A program made the position numbers and the translations under genes. From Chloroflexota bacterium (GTDB lineage: Bacteria > Chloroflexota > Anaerolineae > Anaerolineales > E44-bin32): DNA of 21,783 bases. The first letter of the stretch is position 1. Every line of letters starts with the position of its first letter. Under the pieces are notes generated by a model. The model was not told where the DNA came from and made no database searches. It saw only the letters and a program-made list of their open reading frames with translations. Shown piece by piece: positions 1-6,902 of the stretch. The DNA is taken from contig JAPLGR010000221.1 of NCBI GenBank assembly GCA_026390045.1, positions 1-21,783 of the forward strand, read 5' to 3'.

Positions 1-2445
1 GCGCGCGCCGTAGACCGGATCGTAACCGACCCCAGCCAGGTGTTCGCGCGCCGCCGGGCTGACTTTGAGATGGTAGCCGACCTCCTCGATTCGCCCTGTG
101 AGCCGGGCAAGCTGGATCTCAACAATGCGGGCTAGGTTGTCCTTCGTCAGGCGATGGAAGACGATCACCTCATCGACGCGGTTGAGGAACTCCGGGCGGA
201 AGTGGCGAGTGAGCAGCTCGCGCACTTGATCCTGGGTGGCGCGTTCGGGGGCTGAGGAATCCGCCCACAGCTCGCCGCCTAGGTTGCTGGTCATGATCAC
301 CACCACGTTGCGGAAATCGACGGTGCGGCCCTGACCGTCGGTCAGGCGCCCGTCGTCGAGCAGCTGCAGCAGCACGTTGAACACCTCGGGGTGGGCCTTC
401 TCGATCTCATCCAGCAGTACCACCGAGTACGGCCGGCGGCGAACAGCTTCCGTGAGCTGCCCGCCCTCTTCGTAGCCGACGTAGCCGGGCGGGGCGCCGA
501 TCAATCGCGACACCGTGTGCTTCTCCTGGTACTCACCCATGTCGATGCGGACCATGGCGCGGTCGTCGTCGAACAGGAAGGCGGCCAGCGCCCGCGCCAG
601 CTCGGTCTTGCCGACACCGGTTGGCCCCAGGAACATGAACGAACCGATCGGGCGATCAACGTCCTGCAGGCCGGCGCGCGACCGGCGGACGGCATTGGCC
701 ACCGCCTGCAAGGCCTGCTCCTGGCCGACGACGCGCTCGCGCAGCCGATCCTCCATGTGGATCAGCTTCTCCATCTCGCCCTCCAGCAGGCGCGAGACCG
801 GGATGCCCGTCCAGCGGGAGACCACCTGGGCCACGTCTTCGGCGTCAACCTCTTCCTTGAGCAGCGCGCCGGAAGCCTGAAGCTCCGCAAGGCGCTTCTC
901 TCCATCGCGCAGCCAGGCTTCCAGATCACGCAACGTGCCGTAGCGCAGCCGGGCAGCGGCCTCCAGGTCAGCGCGGCGCTCAGCCTGCTCGATGTCGTTG
1001 CGCGTCTGCTCGATCTGTTCCTTGAGCTTGCGCACTGCAGCGATGGCCTGCTTCTCGCTCTCCCAGCGAGCGCGGAGCTGGTCGGATTGCTCGCGCAGAT
1101 CGGCCAGTTCGGCCTCGATGCGCGAGCGCCGCTCAGCCGAGGCGCTGTCCTTCTCCTTCTTCAACGCCTCCCGCTCGATCTCGAGTTGCATGACGTGCCG
1201 GTCGACCTCGTCCAGGGCCTGCGGCTTGGAGTCGATCTCGGTGCGCAGCCGGGCACCAGCCTCGTCGATCAGGTCGATGGCCTTGTCCGGCAGGTGGCGG
1301 TCGGCGATGAAGCGATTCGAGAGCGTGGCGGCGGCGATCACGGCCGCGTCCTGAATACGGACGCCGTGATGGACCTCGTAGCGCTCCTTCAGGCCGCGCA
1401 GGATGCTGACGGTGTCCTCGACGCTTGGCTCCTCGACCAGCACGGGTTGGAAGCGCCGCTCCAGAGCGCCGTCCTTCTCGACATGCTTTCGGTACTCGTC
1501 GAGAGTCGTGGCGCCGATCATATGGAGTTCGCCCCGCGCCAGCATCGGTTTGAGCATGTTGCCGGCATCCATCGCGCCCTCGGCCGCGCCGGCACCGACC
1601 ACCGTGTGCATCTCATCGATGAACAGGATCACCTCGCCCGCGGCATCCGTGACTTCCTTGAGGACTGCCTTGAGACGCTCCTCGAACTCGCCGTGGTACT
1701 TGGCTCCGGCCACCAGCGCACCCAGGTCGAGCTGGATGACGCGCTTGTCCTTCAGGCCCTCCGGCACATCGCCCTTGACGATGCGCTGTGCCAGGCCCTC
1801 CACGATGGCCGTCTTGCCCACGCCGGGCTCGCCGATCAGGGCCGGGTTGTTCTTGGTGCGGCGGGACAGGACCTGGATCGTGCGGCGGATCTCTTCGTCG
1901 CGGCCGATCACGGGATCGAGCTTGCCGCGGCGGGCGAGCTGCGTCAGGTCGCGCCCGTACTTCTCCAGGGCCTGAAAGGTCTCTTCGGGGTGGGGAGAGG
2001 TGACGCGCTGCGAGCCGCGCACGGCGTTAAGCGCCTGAAGGATAGTCTCCGGCGTCAGGCCGAAGCCGCGCAACCGAGCGGCTTCCGGGCCGGAGGCGAG
2101 CGCAAGGAAGATGTGCTCGGTGGAGACGTACTCATCCTTCATGCTCGCCGCTTGGCGCTCGGCTGCAGATAGGACGTTGGCGGCGGCCTTTGACAGGCCT
2201 GGGGCAGAAGCGGCCTCGCCGTGCACCTGCGGGCGGCGGGCAAGATCCTTCTCAAGATCCTCGGCCAGCAAGCCGGTGCTGCCTGCGAGGCGCGTGACGA
2301 TGGCTCCTACCACACCCTCGGGCTGGCGCACCAGGGCGAACAGAAGGTGGAGCGGCTCGATCGCTGCGTGCCCGCCCTCCTGGGCCAGTCGCTGTGCGTC
2401 GAGGATGGCCTGCTGGGCCTTGTCGGTGTACTTATCGAGGTTCAT
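1..2445 (-). CDS. clpB: ATP-dependent protein disaggregase ClpB, 3' end cut by window edge
   Basis: Cytosolic Hsp100 that threads aggregated proteins through a hexameric pore, working with DnaK/DnaJ. The start is ATG at 2445-2443, with a GAGGAG ribosome site a few bases upstream. The reading frame is open for 815 codons to base 1 and ends in YDPVYGAR, so roughly 45-60 C-terminal residues lie outside the window. Seen in the translation: an N-terminal Clp_N domain (starts MNLDKYTDKAQQAILDAQ); first Walker A GEPGVGKT at 205-212; Walker B ILFIDE; a long charged middle coiled coil (about 400-530) that separates ClpB from ClpC/ClpA; second Walker A GPTGVGKT at 607-614, followed by LLDEIEKAHPEV. Motif positions nearly match E. 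coli ClpB. Divergent from the Hsp20 gene. I see no CIRCE element and no convincing promoter for it. Confidence 0.97.
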   Translation of the reverse strand, partial: MNLDKYTDKAQQAILDAQRLAQEGGHAAIEPLHLLFALVRQPEGVVGAIVTRLAGSTGLLAEDLEKDLARRPQVHGEAASAPGLSKAAANVLSAAERQAASMKDEYVSTEHIFLALASGPEAARLRGFGLTPETILQALNAVRGSQRVTSPHPEETFQALEKYGRDLTQLARRGKLDPVIGRDEEIRRTIQVLSRRTKNNPALIGEPGVGKTAIVEGLAQRIVKGDVPEGLKDKRVIQLDLGALVAGAKYHGEFEERLKAVLKEVTDAAGEVILFIDEMHTVVGAGAAEGAMDAGNMLKPMLARGELHMIGATTLDEYRKHVEKDGALERRFQPVLVEEPSVEDTVSILRGLKERYEVHHGVRIQDAAVIAAATLSNRFIADRHLPDKAIDLIDEAGARLRTEIDSKPQALDEVDRHVMQLEIEREALKKEKDSASAERRSRIEAELADLREQSDQLRARWESEKQAIAAVRKLKEQIEQTRNDIEQAERRADLEAAARLRYGTLRDLEAWLRDGEKRLAELQASGALLKEEVDAEDVAQVVSRWTGIPVSRLLEGEMEKLIHMEDRLRERVVGQEQALQAVANAVRRSRAGLQDVDRPIGSFMFLGPTGVGKTELARALAAFLFDDDRAMVRIDMGEYQEKHTVSRLIGAPPGYVGYEEGGQLTEAVRRRPYSVVLLDEIEKAHPEVFNVLLQLLDDGRLTDGQGRTVDFRNVVVIMTSNLGGELWADSSAPERATQDQVRELLTRHFRPEFLNRVDEVIVFHRLTKDNLARIVEIQLARLTGRIEEVGYHLKVSPAAREHLAGVGYDPVYGAR

Positions 2446-2599
2446 GTGCAGCTCCTCAGACCGCAGGCGTTGGCAGGCATCTCCAACCGTGGCGGTCAGA
2501 ATCCGCGCCCTATCGCCCGCTCAGGTCCGATGGTGACCCTACTCTAGCCACCGGGTGTTGGAGGCGCATCGGAAGGGCATTAGACGCGAATCAACGCCC

Positions 2600-2637
2600 C
2601 CGTTAACGGTCCTCCTAGACACTGCTGACCGGTGTCT
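2600..2637. promoter_or_regulatory. Two palindromes in the divergent clpB/hsp20 intergenic region
   Basis: The 255-bp gap between the divergent clpB and hsp20 starts contains no gene. It holds a perfect 10-bp palindrome CCGTTAACGG (2600-2609) and an inverted repeat AGACAC-N9-GTGTCT (2617-2637). The repeat has the same 9-bp spacing as the HrcA operator CIRCE but a different arm sequence. Its position suggests an operator serving one or both stress genes. I cannot place a convincing -35/-10 pair for either gene here. The operator role is inference. Confidence 0.3.
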
Positions 2638-2700
2638 GATGCGCCCCGCTTAGCATCGCGCCATAAGACTGAAACCGAATCGGTGATTCCGGAGGACACA

Positions 2701-3102
2701 ATGACCAGTTACTACCTTACTCACCCGATGCACTTCCACCGAACCTACGGCTACGCCCCGATAGGTTTCAACGGGGGGCGCCGGATGCCCGTTGACGTCT
2801 CTAGTGACGAGGACGCCTACGTGATCCGGGCGGCCGTTCCCGGGCTCAAGCCCGACGAGGTCGAGATCCAGATCCATGACGACATCGTCCTGCTGCGCGG
2901 CACGTCCAAGGCCGAAGAGGCTGAGGGGCGCGAGTACCTGATGCGCGAACTGTGCCCGGCGGATTTCGAGCGCCGCCTGCAGCTTCCCGAAGCCGTCAAC
3001 GCCGCCAAGGCCGAGGCGACGATCGAGAACGGCTTGCTGACATTGCGGCTCCCGTTCGCTGAGGAAGCCAAGCCCAAGACGATCAAAGTCCGGGCTGGCT
3101 GA
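2701..3102 (+). CDS. Small heat-shock protein, Hsp20/alpha-crystallin family
   Basis: ATP-independent holdase that keeps unfolded proteins soluble for later refolding by ClpB and DnaK/DnaJ. The chosen ATG at 2701 follows GGAGG (2691-2695) at good spacing. An upstream in-frame ATG at 2632 would lie inside the inverted repeat and lacks a ribosome site. The product is 133 aa, typical for the family. The alpha-crystallin domain spans about residues 28-120: a beta strand starting PVDVSSDEDAYVIRA, then the VPGLKPDEVEI strand, and the conserved ENGLLTLRLP near 110-118. The short C-terminal tail carries I-K-V at 128-130, matching the I-x-I/V motif that docks neighbouring subunits. The N-terminal arm is short and rich in His and Tyr. 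Divergent from clpB, which acts on the same substrates. Confidence 0.93.
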   Translation: MTSYYLTHPMHFHRTYGYAPIGFNGGRRMPVDVSSDEDAYVIRAAVPGLKPDEVEIQIHDDIVLLRGTSKAEEAEGREYLMRELCPADFERRLQLPEAVNAAKAEATIENGLLTLRLPFAEEAKPKTIKVRAG

Positions 3103-3127
3103 CGAGGGTGACCTCATCCTGTACAAT
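3099..3127 (+). promoter_or_regulatory. Predicted sigma70-type promoter of the rhomboid gene
   Basis: CTGACG (3099-3104), 17 bp, TACAAT (3122-3127). The -35 overlaps the stop codon of the Hsp20 gene, so the rhomboid operon appears able to start independently of it. The -10 overlaps the 5' arm of the hairpin at 3123-3150. Predicted start of transcription is near 3134. Confidence 0.5.
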
Positions 3128-3150
3128 GGGCGGCGTAAGCCGCTCATTGT
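3123..3150 (+). terminator. 12-bp hairpin with a GUAA loop after hsp20
   Basis: ACAATGGGCGGC (3123-3134), loop GTAA (3135-3138), GCCGCTCATTGT (3139-3150). All 12 pairs form, with one G-U, closed by a GNRA-type tetraloop. It lies 20 nt after the Hsp20 stop. The following CTTTGGTCT is only weakly U-rich, so termination would be imperfect. It could instead be a 3'-end stabiliser. It also overlaps the predicted -10 of the next gene. Confidence 0.45.
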
Positions 3151-3165
3151 CTTTGGTCTGAAACC

Positions 3166-3873
3166 ATGTTTCCCCTGCGCGATGCTGTACGCCCCCGATC
3201 ACGGCCCTATGTCACCTGGGGGCTGATCCTGTTCAGCCTGGCAGCGTTTGCGCTGTCGGCTCTGGTCCGGCCGGCGGCGTTTGAGAGCTTGGTCTTGGAG
3301 TATGGTCTTGTGCCGGCGCGGCTCTCGTACGCGAACCCCGCAAGTTGGCTGACGCTGGTCACATCCATCTTCCTGCACGGCGGATGGTTCCACGTCATCA
3401 GCAACCTGTGGACGCTCTTCATCTTTGGCGACAACGTGGAAGACCGGATGGGGCACTTCCGCTTCCTGGCCTTCTATCTGGTCTCAGGTGTGGTTGCCGG
3501 ATTGGCGCACGTGTTGCTCGCCCCGACCTCAGCGCTGCCTACCATTGGCGCTAGCGGTGCCATCGCTGGCGTGCTGGGTGCCTACTTCGTGCTCTACCCA
3601 TCGGCTCGCGTGCTCACCTTGGTTCCGCTGATCTTCATCCCGTGGCTGGTCGAGATCCCGGCGTTCATCTATCTGGGCATCTGGTTCCTTTCCCAGCTGT
3701 CTTCGGTCCTGCTCAACCTCGGGGCGGCGGGCGATTTCGGCGGGATTGCCTGGTGGGCCCACATTGGTGGGTTTGCCTTCGGTGCGCTAGCCGTGTTGTT
3801 GATCATGCCGCGGCTTCGAAAGCCACCGGCGATGTCCTATCAGCTGGAAGATCCATTCCGCGACAACTACTGA
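3166..3873 (+). CDS. Rhomboid family intramembrane serine protease
   Basis: Polytopic membrane protease that cleaves other transmembrane proteins within or next to the bilayer. The 235-residue product shows about six to seven hydrophobic segments. The family marks are present: the H-x4-H-x3-N motif (H71, H76, N80, in HGGWFHVISN), catalytic Ser130 in GASGAIAG, and catalytic His199 in AHIGGFAFG. An acidic/arginine loop GDNVEDRMG (88-96) follows the second hydrophobic segment, as is usual. The ATG at 3166 aligns well with the family N-terminus, although no strong ribosome site precedes it. A coiled-coil membrane protein follows 15 bp downstream, so the two are probably co-transcribed. The natural substrate cannot be read from the sequence. 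Confidence 0.94.
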   Translation: MFPLRDAVRPRSRPYVTWGLILFSLAAFALSALVRPAAFESLVLEYGLVPARLSYANPASWLTLVTSIFLHGGWFHVISNLWTLFIFGDNVEDRMGHFRFLAFYLVSGVVAGLAHVLLAPTSALPTIGASGAIAGVLGAYFVLYPSARVLTLVPLIFIPWLVEIPAFIYLGIWFLSQLSSVLLNLGAAGDFGGIAWWAHIGGFAFGALAVLLIMPRLRKPPAMSYQLEDPFRDNY

Positions 3874-3888
3874 AAGAGGAGCCTGACA

Positions 3889-4521
3889 ATGACCGAGTCA
3901 ACGCCCACCCCGTCTGCACCCACCCCGCCTGCGCCCACTCCCTCTGCGCCGCCTGTGCCCCCTGTCAAACAGCCTGCCCCCAAGTCTCGCTGGGCGCCAT
4001 GGAAGGCACGCGTGCTGCGCTGGACGACGGGCCTGCTGGCGGTCTTTGCGCTGGGGCTCGTCGCGACATGGCTGGTGCAGGTGCAGCCGCTGCGGCAGCA
4101 AGTTGCAGCGCTCGAGCAGGAGCGGGAGTCGCTCCAGGCGAGCGTGGCGGACCTGCAAGCGGAGACTGTCCGGCTGGAGGGTGTGGATGCCGAGAACGCC
4201 GCCCTCAAGGCGACGAAGGCCGAGTTGGAGCAGGACTCCGCCCTGCTGATGGCAAAGGTCGGCACGGTGCAGGCGCAGTTCGTCCTGGCCTCCGGCGGGG
4301 ATGCCGCGGAAGCTGCTGAGGCGCTATCGAATGCTGACGACCAGCTTGAGATCCTCGAGAAGGCTCTGGCCGGGAAGCAGCAAGAGAGTGTGCGGGCACT
4401 GCGCTACCGCTTGGCGATGGCTGCAGAGGAGGTCGAGAGCGATTCGTTCGCCGCCCAGCGGGATCTGGAGGTGCTGGCGAACGGGCTCGAGACGATGGAG
4501 CAAGAACTGTTCGGTGGATAG
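3889..4521 (+). CDS. Single-pass membrane protein with Pro-rich N-terminus and coiled coil, function unknown
   Basis: I do not recognise a named family. The 210-residue product has a low-complexity Pro/Thr/Ala N-terminus (residues 4-32, repeats of APTP type) and a basic stretch KSRWAPWKARVLRW. One hydrophobic helix follows at about 46-64, then a long heptad-rich region (about 68-125, QQVAALEQERESLQAS onward) and a second helical segment to the C-terminus. The basic residues before the helix predict a cytosolic N-terminus and an extracytoplasmic coiled coil. The start at 3889 is backed by AGAGGAG (3875-3881). It lies 15 bp after the rhomboid gene and ends before a strong terminator, so the two form a unit. 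It may be a partner or substrate of the rhomboid protease; that is inference from adjacency alone. Confidence 0.85.
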   Translation: MTESTPTPSAPTPPAPTPSAPPVPPVKQPAPKSRWAPWKARVLRWTTGLLAVFALGLVATWLVQVQPLRQQVAALEQERESLQASVADLQAETVRLEGVDAENAALKATKAELEQDSALLMAKVGTVQAQFVLASGGDAAEAAEALSNADDQLEILEKALAGKQQESVRALRYRLAMAAEEVESDSFAAQRDLEVLANGLETMEQELFGG

Positions 4522-4551
4522 CCTGCTTCTCGGCCGCAGGGGTTCACATCG

Positions 4552-4585
4552 ACCCGGCGCGGATCACCGCGCCGGGTTTGCTTGC
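4552..4585 (+). terminator. Intrinsic terminator of the rhomboid/coiled-coil operon
   Basis: Stem CCCGGCGCGG (4553-4562), loop ATCA, CCGCGCCGGG (4567-4576). An extra A-T pair extends the base, and TTTGCTTG follows. The perfect 10-11 bp GC stem sits 30 nt after the stop at 4521. It lies between convergent genes and may also limit read-through from htrA, though the minus side has no U-tract. Confidence 0.8.
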
Positions 4586-4631
4586 AGGAGGAGCATGACG
4601 CTGCCGGCGAGTCCTCGGCAGGCAGTGGAGG

Positions 4632-5825
4632 CTATGGACGCGCCGCGACCGTTAGCGTGAGATCGGTCCGCTCTCCCTCGCGCTCCACCGTCACAACGAT
4701 CTTCTGTCCCACCTGGGTGCTGCTGACCAGGTAGGAGATCAGATCATTGAAAGTCTCGAGCGGGTGACCGTCTATGGCGACGATCAGGTCGCCGCCCGGG
4801 AGCAGGTCGCTGCTTTCGCAGCTGCCAGCACCGCGCATGCCCGCCTGGTCGGCGGGTCCGCCGTCGGTCACGCAGGTGACGTAGATCCCGACGGTGTCGG
4901 CCGGGAGATCAAGCTGCTCCAGCGTGGTCAGGTTGAGCGTGCTCTCGCTCAAGCTGGAGATGCCAAGATATGGATAGTCGTAGTGTCCGGTCTCGATCAA
5001 CGACGGCACGACGCGCTTGACGATGTTGATCGGGATGGCGAAGCCAACACCCGAGTTGGCGGCGTCCCCTGACACGGTGTAGGACTCGGTGCGGATGGAG
5101 CGGTTGACACCGATGACCTCGCCGCGCAGGTTGATCAGCGGGCCGCCGGAGTTGCCGGGGTTGATCGCGGCATCTGTCTGGATGATGTCGCCGGAGGTGA
5201 AGGGCTGGCCGCCCGGTGAGGCGCGCTCAGAGTCCAGCGTGCGCCCGATGGCAGAAACGATTCCGCTGGTCATTGTGCCCGACAGCCCGAAGGGATTGCC
5301 GATGGCGAAGACCGTCTCGCCCACCCGCACCAGATCGGAGTTGCCGAGGGGCAGGGGGATGAGTTGACCTGCCGACACGTCCACCTTGAGCACAGCTAGG
5401 TCGGAGTCGAGATCGGTACCAAGGACCTGAGCCCAGACGCGCATGCCGGACGGGAAATCCACCTCGATCGTCTCGGCATCGGCCACGACGTGCTGGTTGG
5501 TGACGATGTGTCCTTGGGTGTCGATGACGAAACCGCTGCCCTGGCCGATGGGCACGGTCGTACCTTGAGTCCCGCCAGTGCTGGCGAATGTCCAGATGGT
5601 GACCACACCCGGGTCGACCTGCTGGTATAGCGCCACTAAGTCGGCCGCGGCGCCCGCTTGGCCGGATGGAGCCGGGGAGGACGGCGCGGCGGCAGGAGTT
5701 GCAGGGCTGACCGCGGACTCGAGTGTCGGCACGACCTGCAGGACCGTTGGGGTCGCGGACGCGACCACACATGCCAGCGATGCAAGGAGCAGGGCGGCCA
5801 GGGGGAGAACACCAGCACGTTTCAT
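4632..5825 (-). CDS. htrA: Secreted HtrA/DegP-family serine protease with one PDZ domain
   Basis: Extracytoplasmic protease that degrades or guards misfolded envelope proteins. The 397-residue product begins with a signal sequence (residues 1-24). Cys19 in ASLAC could be a lipobox cysteine, but Ser at -3 is atypical, so lipoprotein or ordinary signal peptide remains open. A Pro/Ala/Ser-rich linker (about 25-60) leads to the trypsin-like domain with the complete triad His112 (TNQHVV), Asp142 (DSDLAVL) and Ser226 (INPGNSGGPL). A single PDZ domain follows (about 283-395). The PDZ carries Cys318 and Cys336, spaced so they might form a disulfide. GAGGT precedes the ATG at 5825. It lies 43 bp after the dnaJ-like gene on the same strand, so co-transcription is likely. 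Confidence 0.95.
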   Translation of the reverse strand: MKRAGVLPLAALLLASLACVVASATPTVLQVVPTLESAVSPATPAAAPSSPAPSGQAGAAADLVALYQQVDPGVVTIWTFASTGGTQGTTVPIGQGSGFVIDTQGHIVTNQHVVADAETIEVDFPSGMRVWAQVLGTDLDSDLAVLKVDVSAGQLIPLPLGNSDLVRVGETVFAIGNPFGLSGTMTSGIVSAIGRTLDSERASPGGQPFTSGDIIQTDAAINPGNSGGPLINLRGEVIGVNRSIRTESYTVSGDAANSGVGFAIPINIVKRVVPSLIETGHYDYPYLGISSLSESTLNLTTLEQLDLPADTVGIYVTCVTDGGPADQAGMRGAGSCESSDLLPGGDLIVAIDGHPLETFNDLISYLVSSTQVGQKIVVTVEREGERTDLTLTVAARP

Positions 5826-5868
5826 GTCTACCTCGATCGGCGGGATCCGGATGCGTGTCCGTTCCCGG

Positions 5869-6771
5869 CTAGTGTTTGTGGAGCTTGGAAAGGCGGGTGA
5901 CCAGTTCGCGTTCCTCTGCCGACAGTTTCGTGGGCAAAGTGACTTGCAGGCGGGCGAACAGATCGCCGTGTGTGGAGGGGTGGTGCAGCTGGGGCATGCC
6001 GCGGCCTTTCAGGCGGAAGGTCTGTCCTGGCTGGCTACCCGCCGGCACTGTCAGCACGACATCGCCGGACTGCGTGGGAACCTTGACTTCGCCTCCCAGC
6101 AGCGCCGTGTAGAGATCGGTCGACGCCTCGACGACCAAGTCGTCCCCCTGGCGTTCGAAGCGCGCATCAGGTTCGACCTCAACGACCAGGTACAGATCGC
6201 CTGCCTGCGATTGACCGCCGGCCCCCTGGCCGCTCAGGCGGACGCGCGTTCCGCTTTGAGCTCCCGGCGGGATGCTCACGTCCAAGTGCTTGCCGCCGCG
6301 GTCAAAGGTTCGGCGTGCGCCGTGGTATGCCTCGGACAAGCTGATGCTCACGTGCTGCTCAAGATCGCGGCCGCGGCGGGCGGTCTGCGTACGGGTGCCC
6401 ATCCCGCCGAACATGGTCTGGAAGAACTCAGAGAAACCAGCGCCGAAGAGATCTCCGAGGTCGCCGACGTCAACGCGCACGCCGCCCTGGCCGCCGGTCC
6501 ACTGCGACCAGTCGAACCCGCCCGGGGCGCCGCCCCTCCGCTCCCATTCCTGGTAGGACGACCCGAGCTGATCGTACTTGGCGCGCTTGGAGGGATCGCC
6601 GAGGACCTCGTAGGCCTCGTTGATCTCCTTGAAGCGCTCCTCGGCCCGGGCGTCACCGGGGTTCTTGTCCGGGTGATACTGGACGGCCAGCTTGCGGTAG
6701 GCGCGCTTGATATCTTTTTCGGCGGCGTTGCGTTCGACGCCGAGGATCTTGTAGTAGTTCTTGTATTCCAT
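5869..6771 (-). CDS. DnaJ/CbpA-type Hsp40 co-chaperone (no zinc finger)
   Basis: J-domain protein that delivers substrates to DnaK and stimulates its ATPase. The 300-residue product has a J domain at 1-70 with the HPD tripeptide at 33-35, and a Gly/Phe/Trp-rich linker (about 75-135, with repeated DLFGAGFSEFFQ-type segments). Two beta-sandwich substrate-binding domains follow (about 137-295, including GAQSGTRVRLSGQG and GSQPGQTFRLKGRGMP). The four CxxCxGxG zinc-binding repeats of true DnaJ are absent, which makes this a class B protein like CbpA. GAGAGG precedes the ATG at 6771, and a good promoter lies just upstream. It is first in a probable two-gene unit with htrA. Confidence 0.94.
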   Translation of the reverse strand: MEYKNYYKILGVERNAAEKDIKRAYRKLAVQYHPDKNPGDARAEERFKEINEAYEVLGDPSKRAKYDQLGSSYQEWERRGGAPGGFDWSQWTGGQGGVRVDVGDLGDLFGAGFSEFFQTMFGGMGTRTQTARRGRDLEQHVSISLSEAYHGARRTFDRGGKHLDVSIPPGAQSGTRVRLSGQGAGGQSQAGDLYLVVEVEPDARFERQGDDLVVEASTDLYTALLGGEVKVPTQSGDVVLTVPAGSQPGQTFRLKGRGMPQLHHPSTHGDLFARLQVTLPTKLSAEERELVTRLSKLHKH

Positions 6772-6792
6772 GGGCCTCTCGATCTGCCTCGG

Positions 6793-6822
6793 ATTCTATG
6801 TTCGCCACGCGACATGCGTCAA
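6793..6822 (-). promoter_or_regulatory. Predicted sigma70-type promoter of the dnaJ-htrA unit
   Basis: On the minus strand, TTGACG (6822-6817), 18 bp, TAGAAT (6798-6793), with predicted transcription start near 6785 and a leader of about 14 nt. Just upstream is a 7-bp inverted repeat, AGGTGAG (6822-6828) and CTCACCT (6850-6856), which could be an operator. No CIRCE element is visible. Confidence 0.6.
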
Positions 6823-6890
6823 GGTGAGGGGAAGAGGTCTCATCCGGCTCTCACCTCGCTTGCCCTTGGGCGGCGCTTCGGCTTCCGTGC

Positions 6891-6899
6891 TATCATAAT
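6891..6899 (+). promoter_or_regulatory. Probable -10 of the receiver-GAF gene, giving a leaderless mRNA
   Basis: TATCAT (6891-6896), overlapping CATAAT (6894-6899), lies 4-7 nt before the ATG at 6903, and there is no ribosome site. With usual -10 to start spacing, transcription would begin at or beside the A of the ATG. The -35 is poor (TTGGGC at 6866-6871, 19 bp from TATCAT). Leaderless initiation is inference. Confidence 0.4.
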
Positions 6900-6902
6900 C
6901 GC

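Noticed and set aside
391..2172. 593-codon open frame on the plus strand
   Set aside because: It lies antisense to clpB, whose motifs are all intact on the minus strand. The frame is a by-product of GC-rich codon use and has no recognisable domain.
2446..2700. CIRCE (HrcA operator) upstream of clpB/hsp20
   Set aside because: Only the 9-bp spacing matches. The arms AGACAC/GTGTCT do not resemble TTAGCACTC/GAGTGCTAA.
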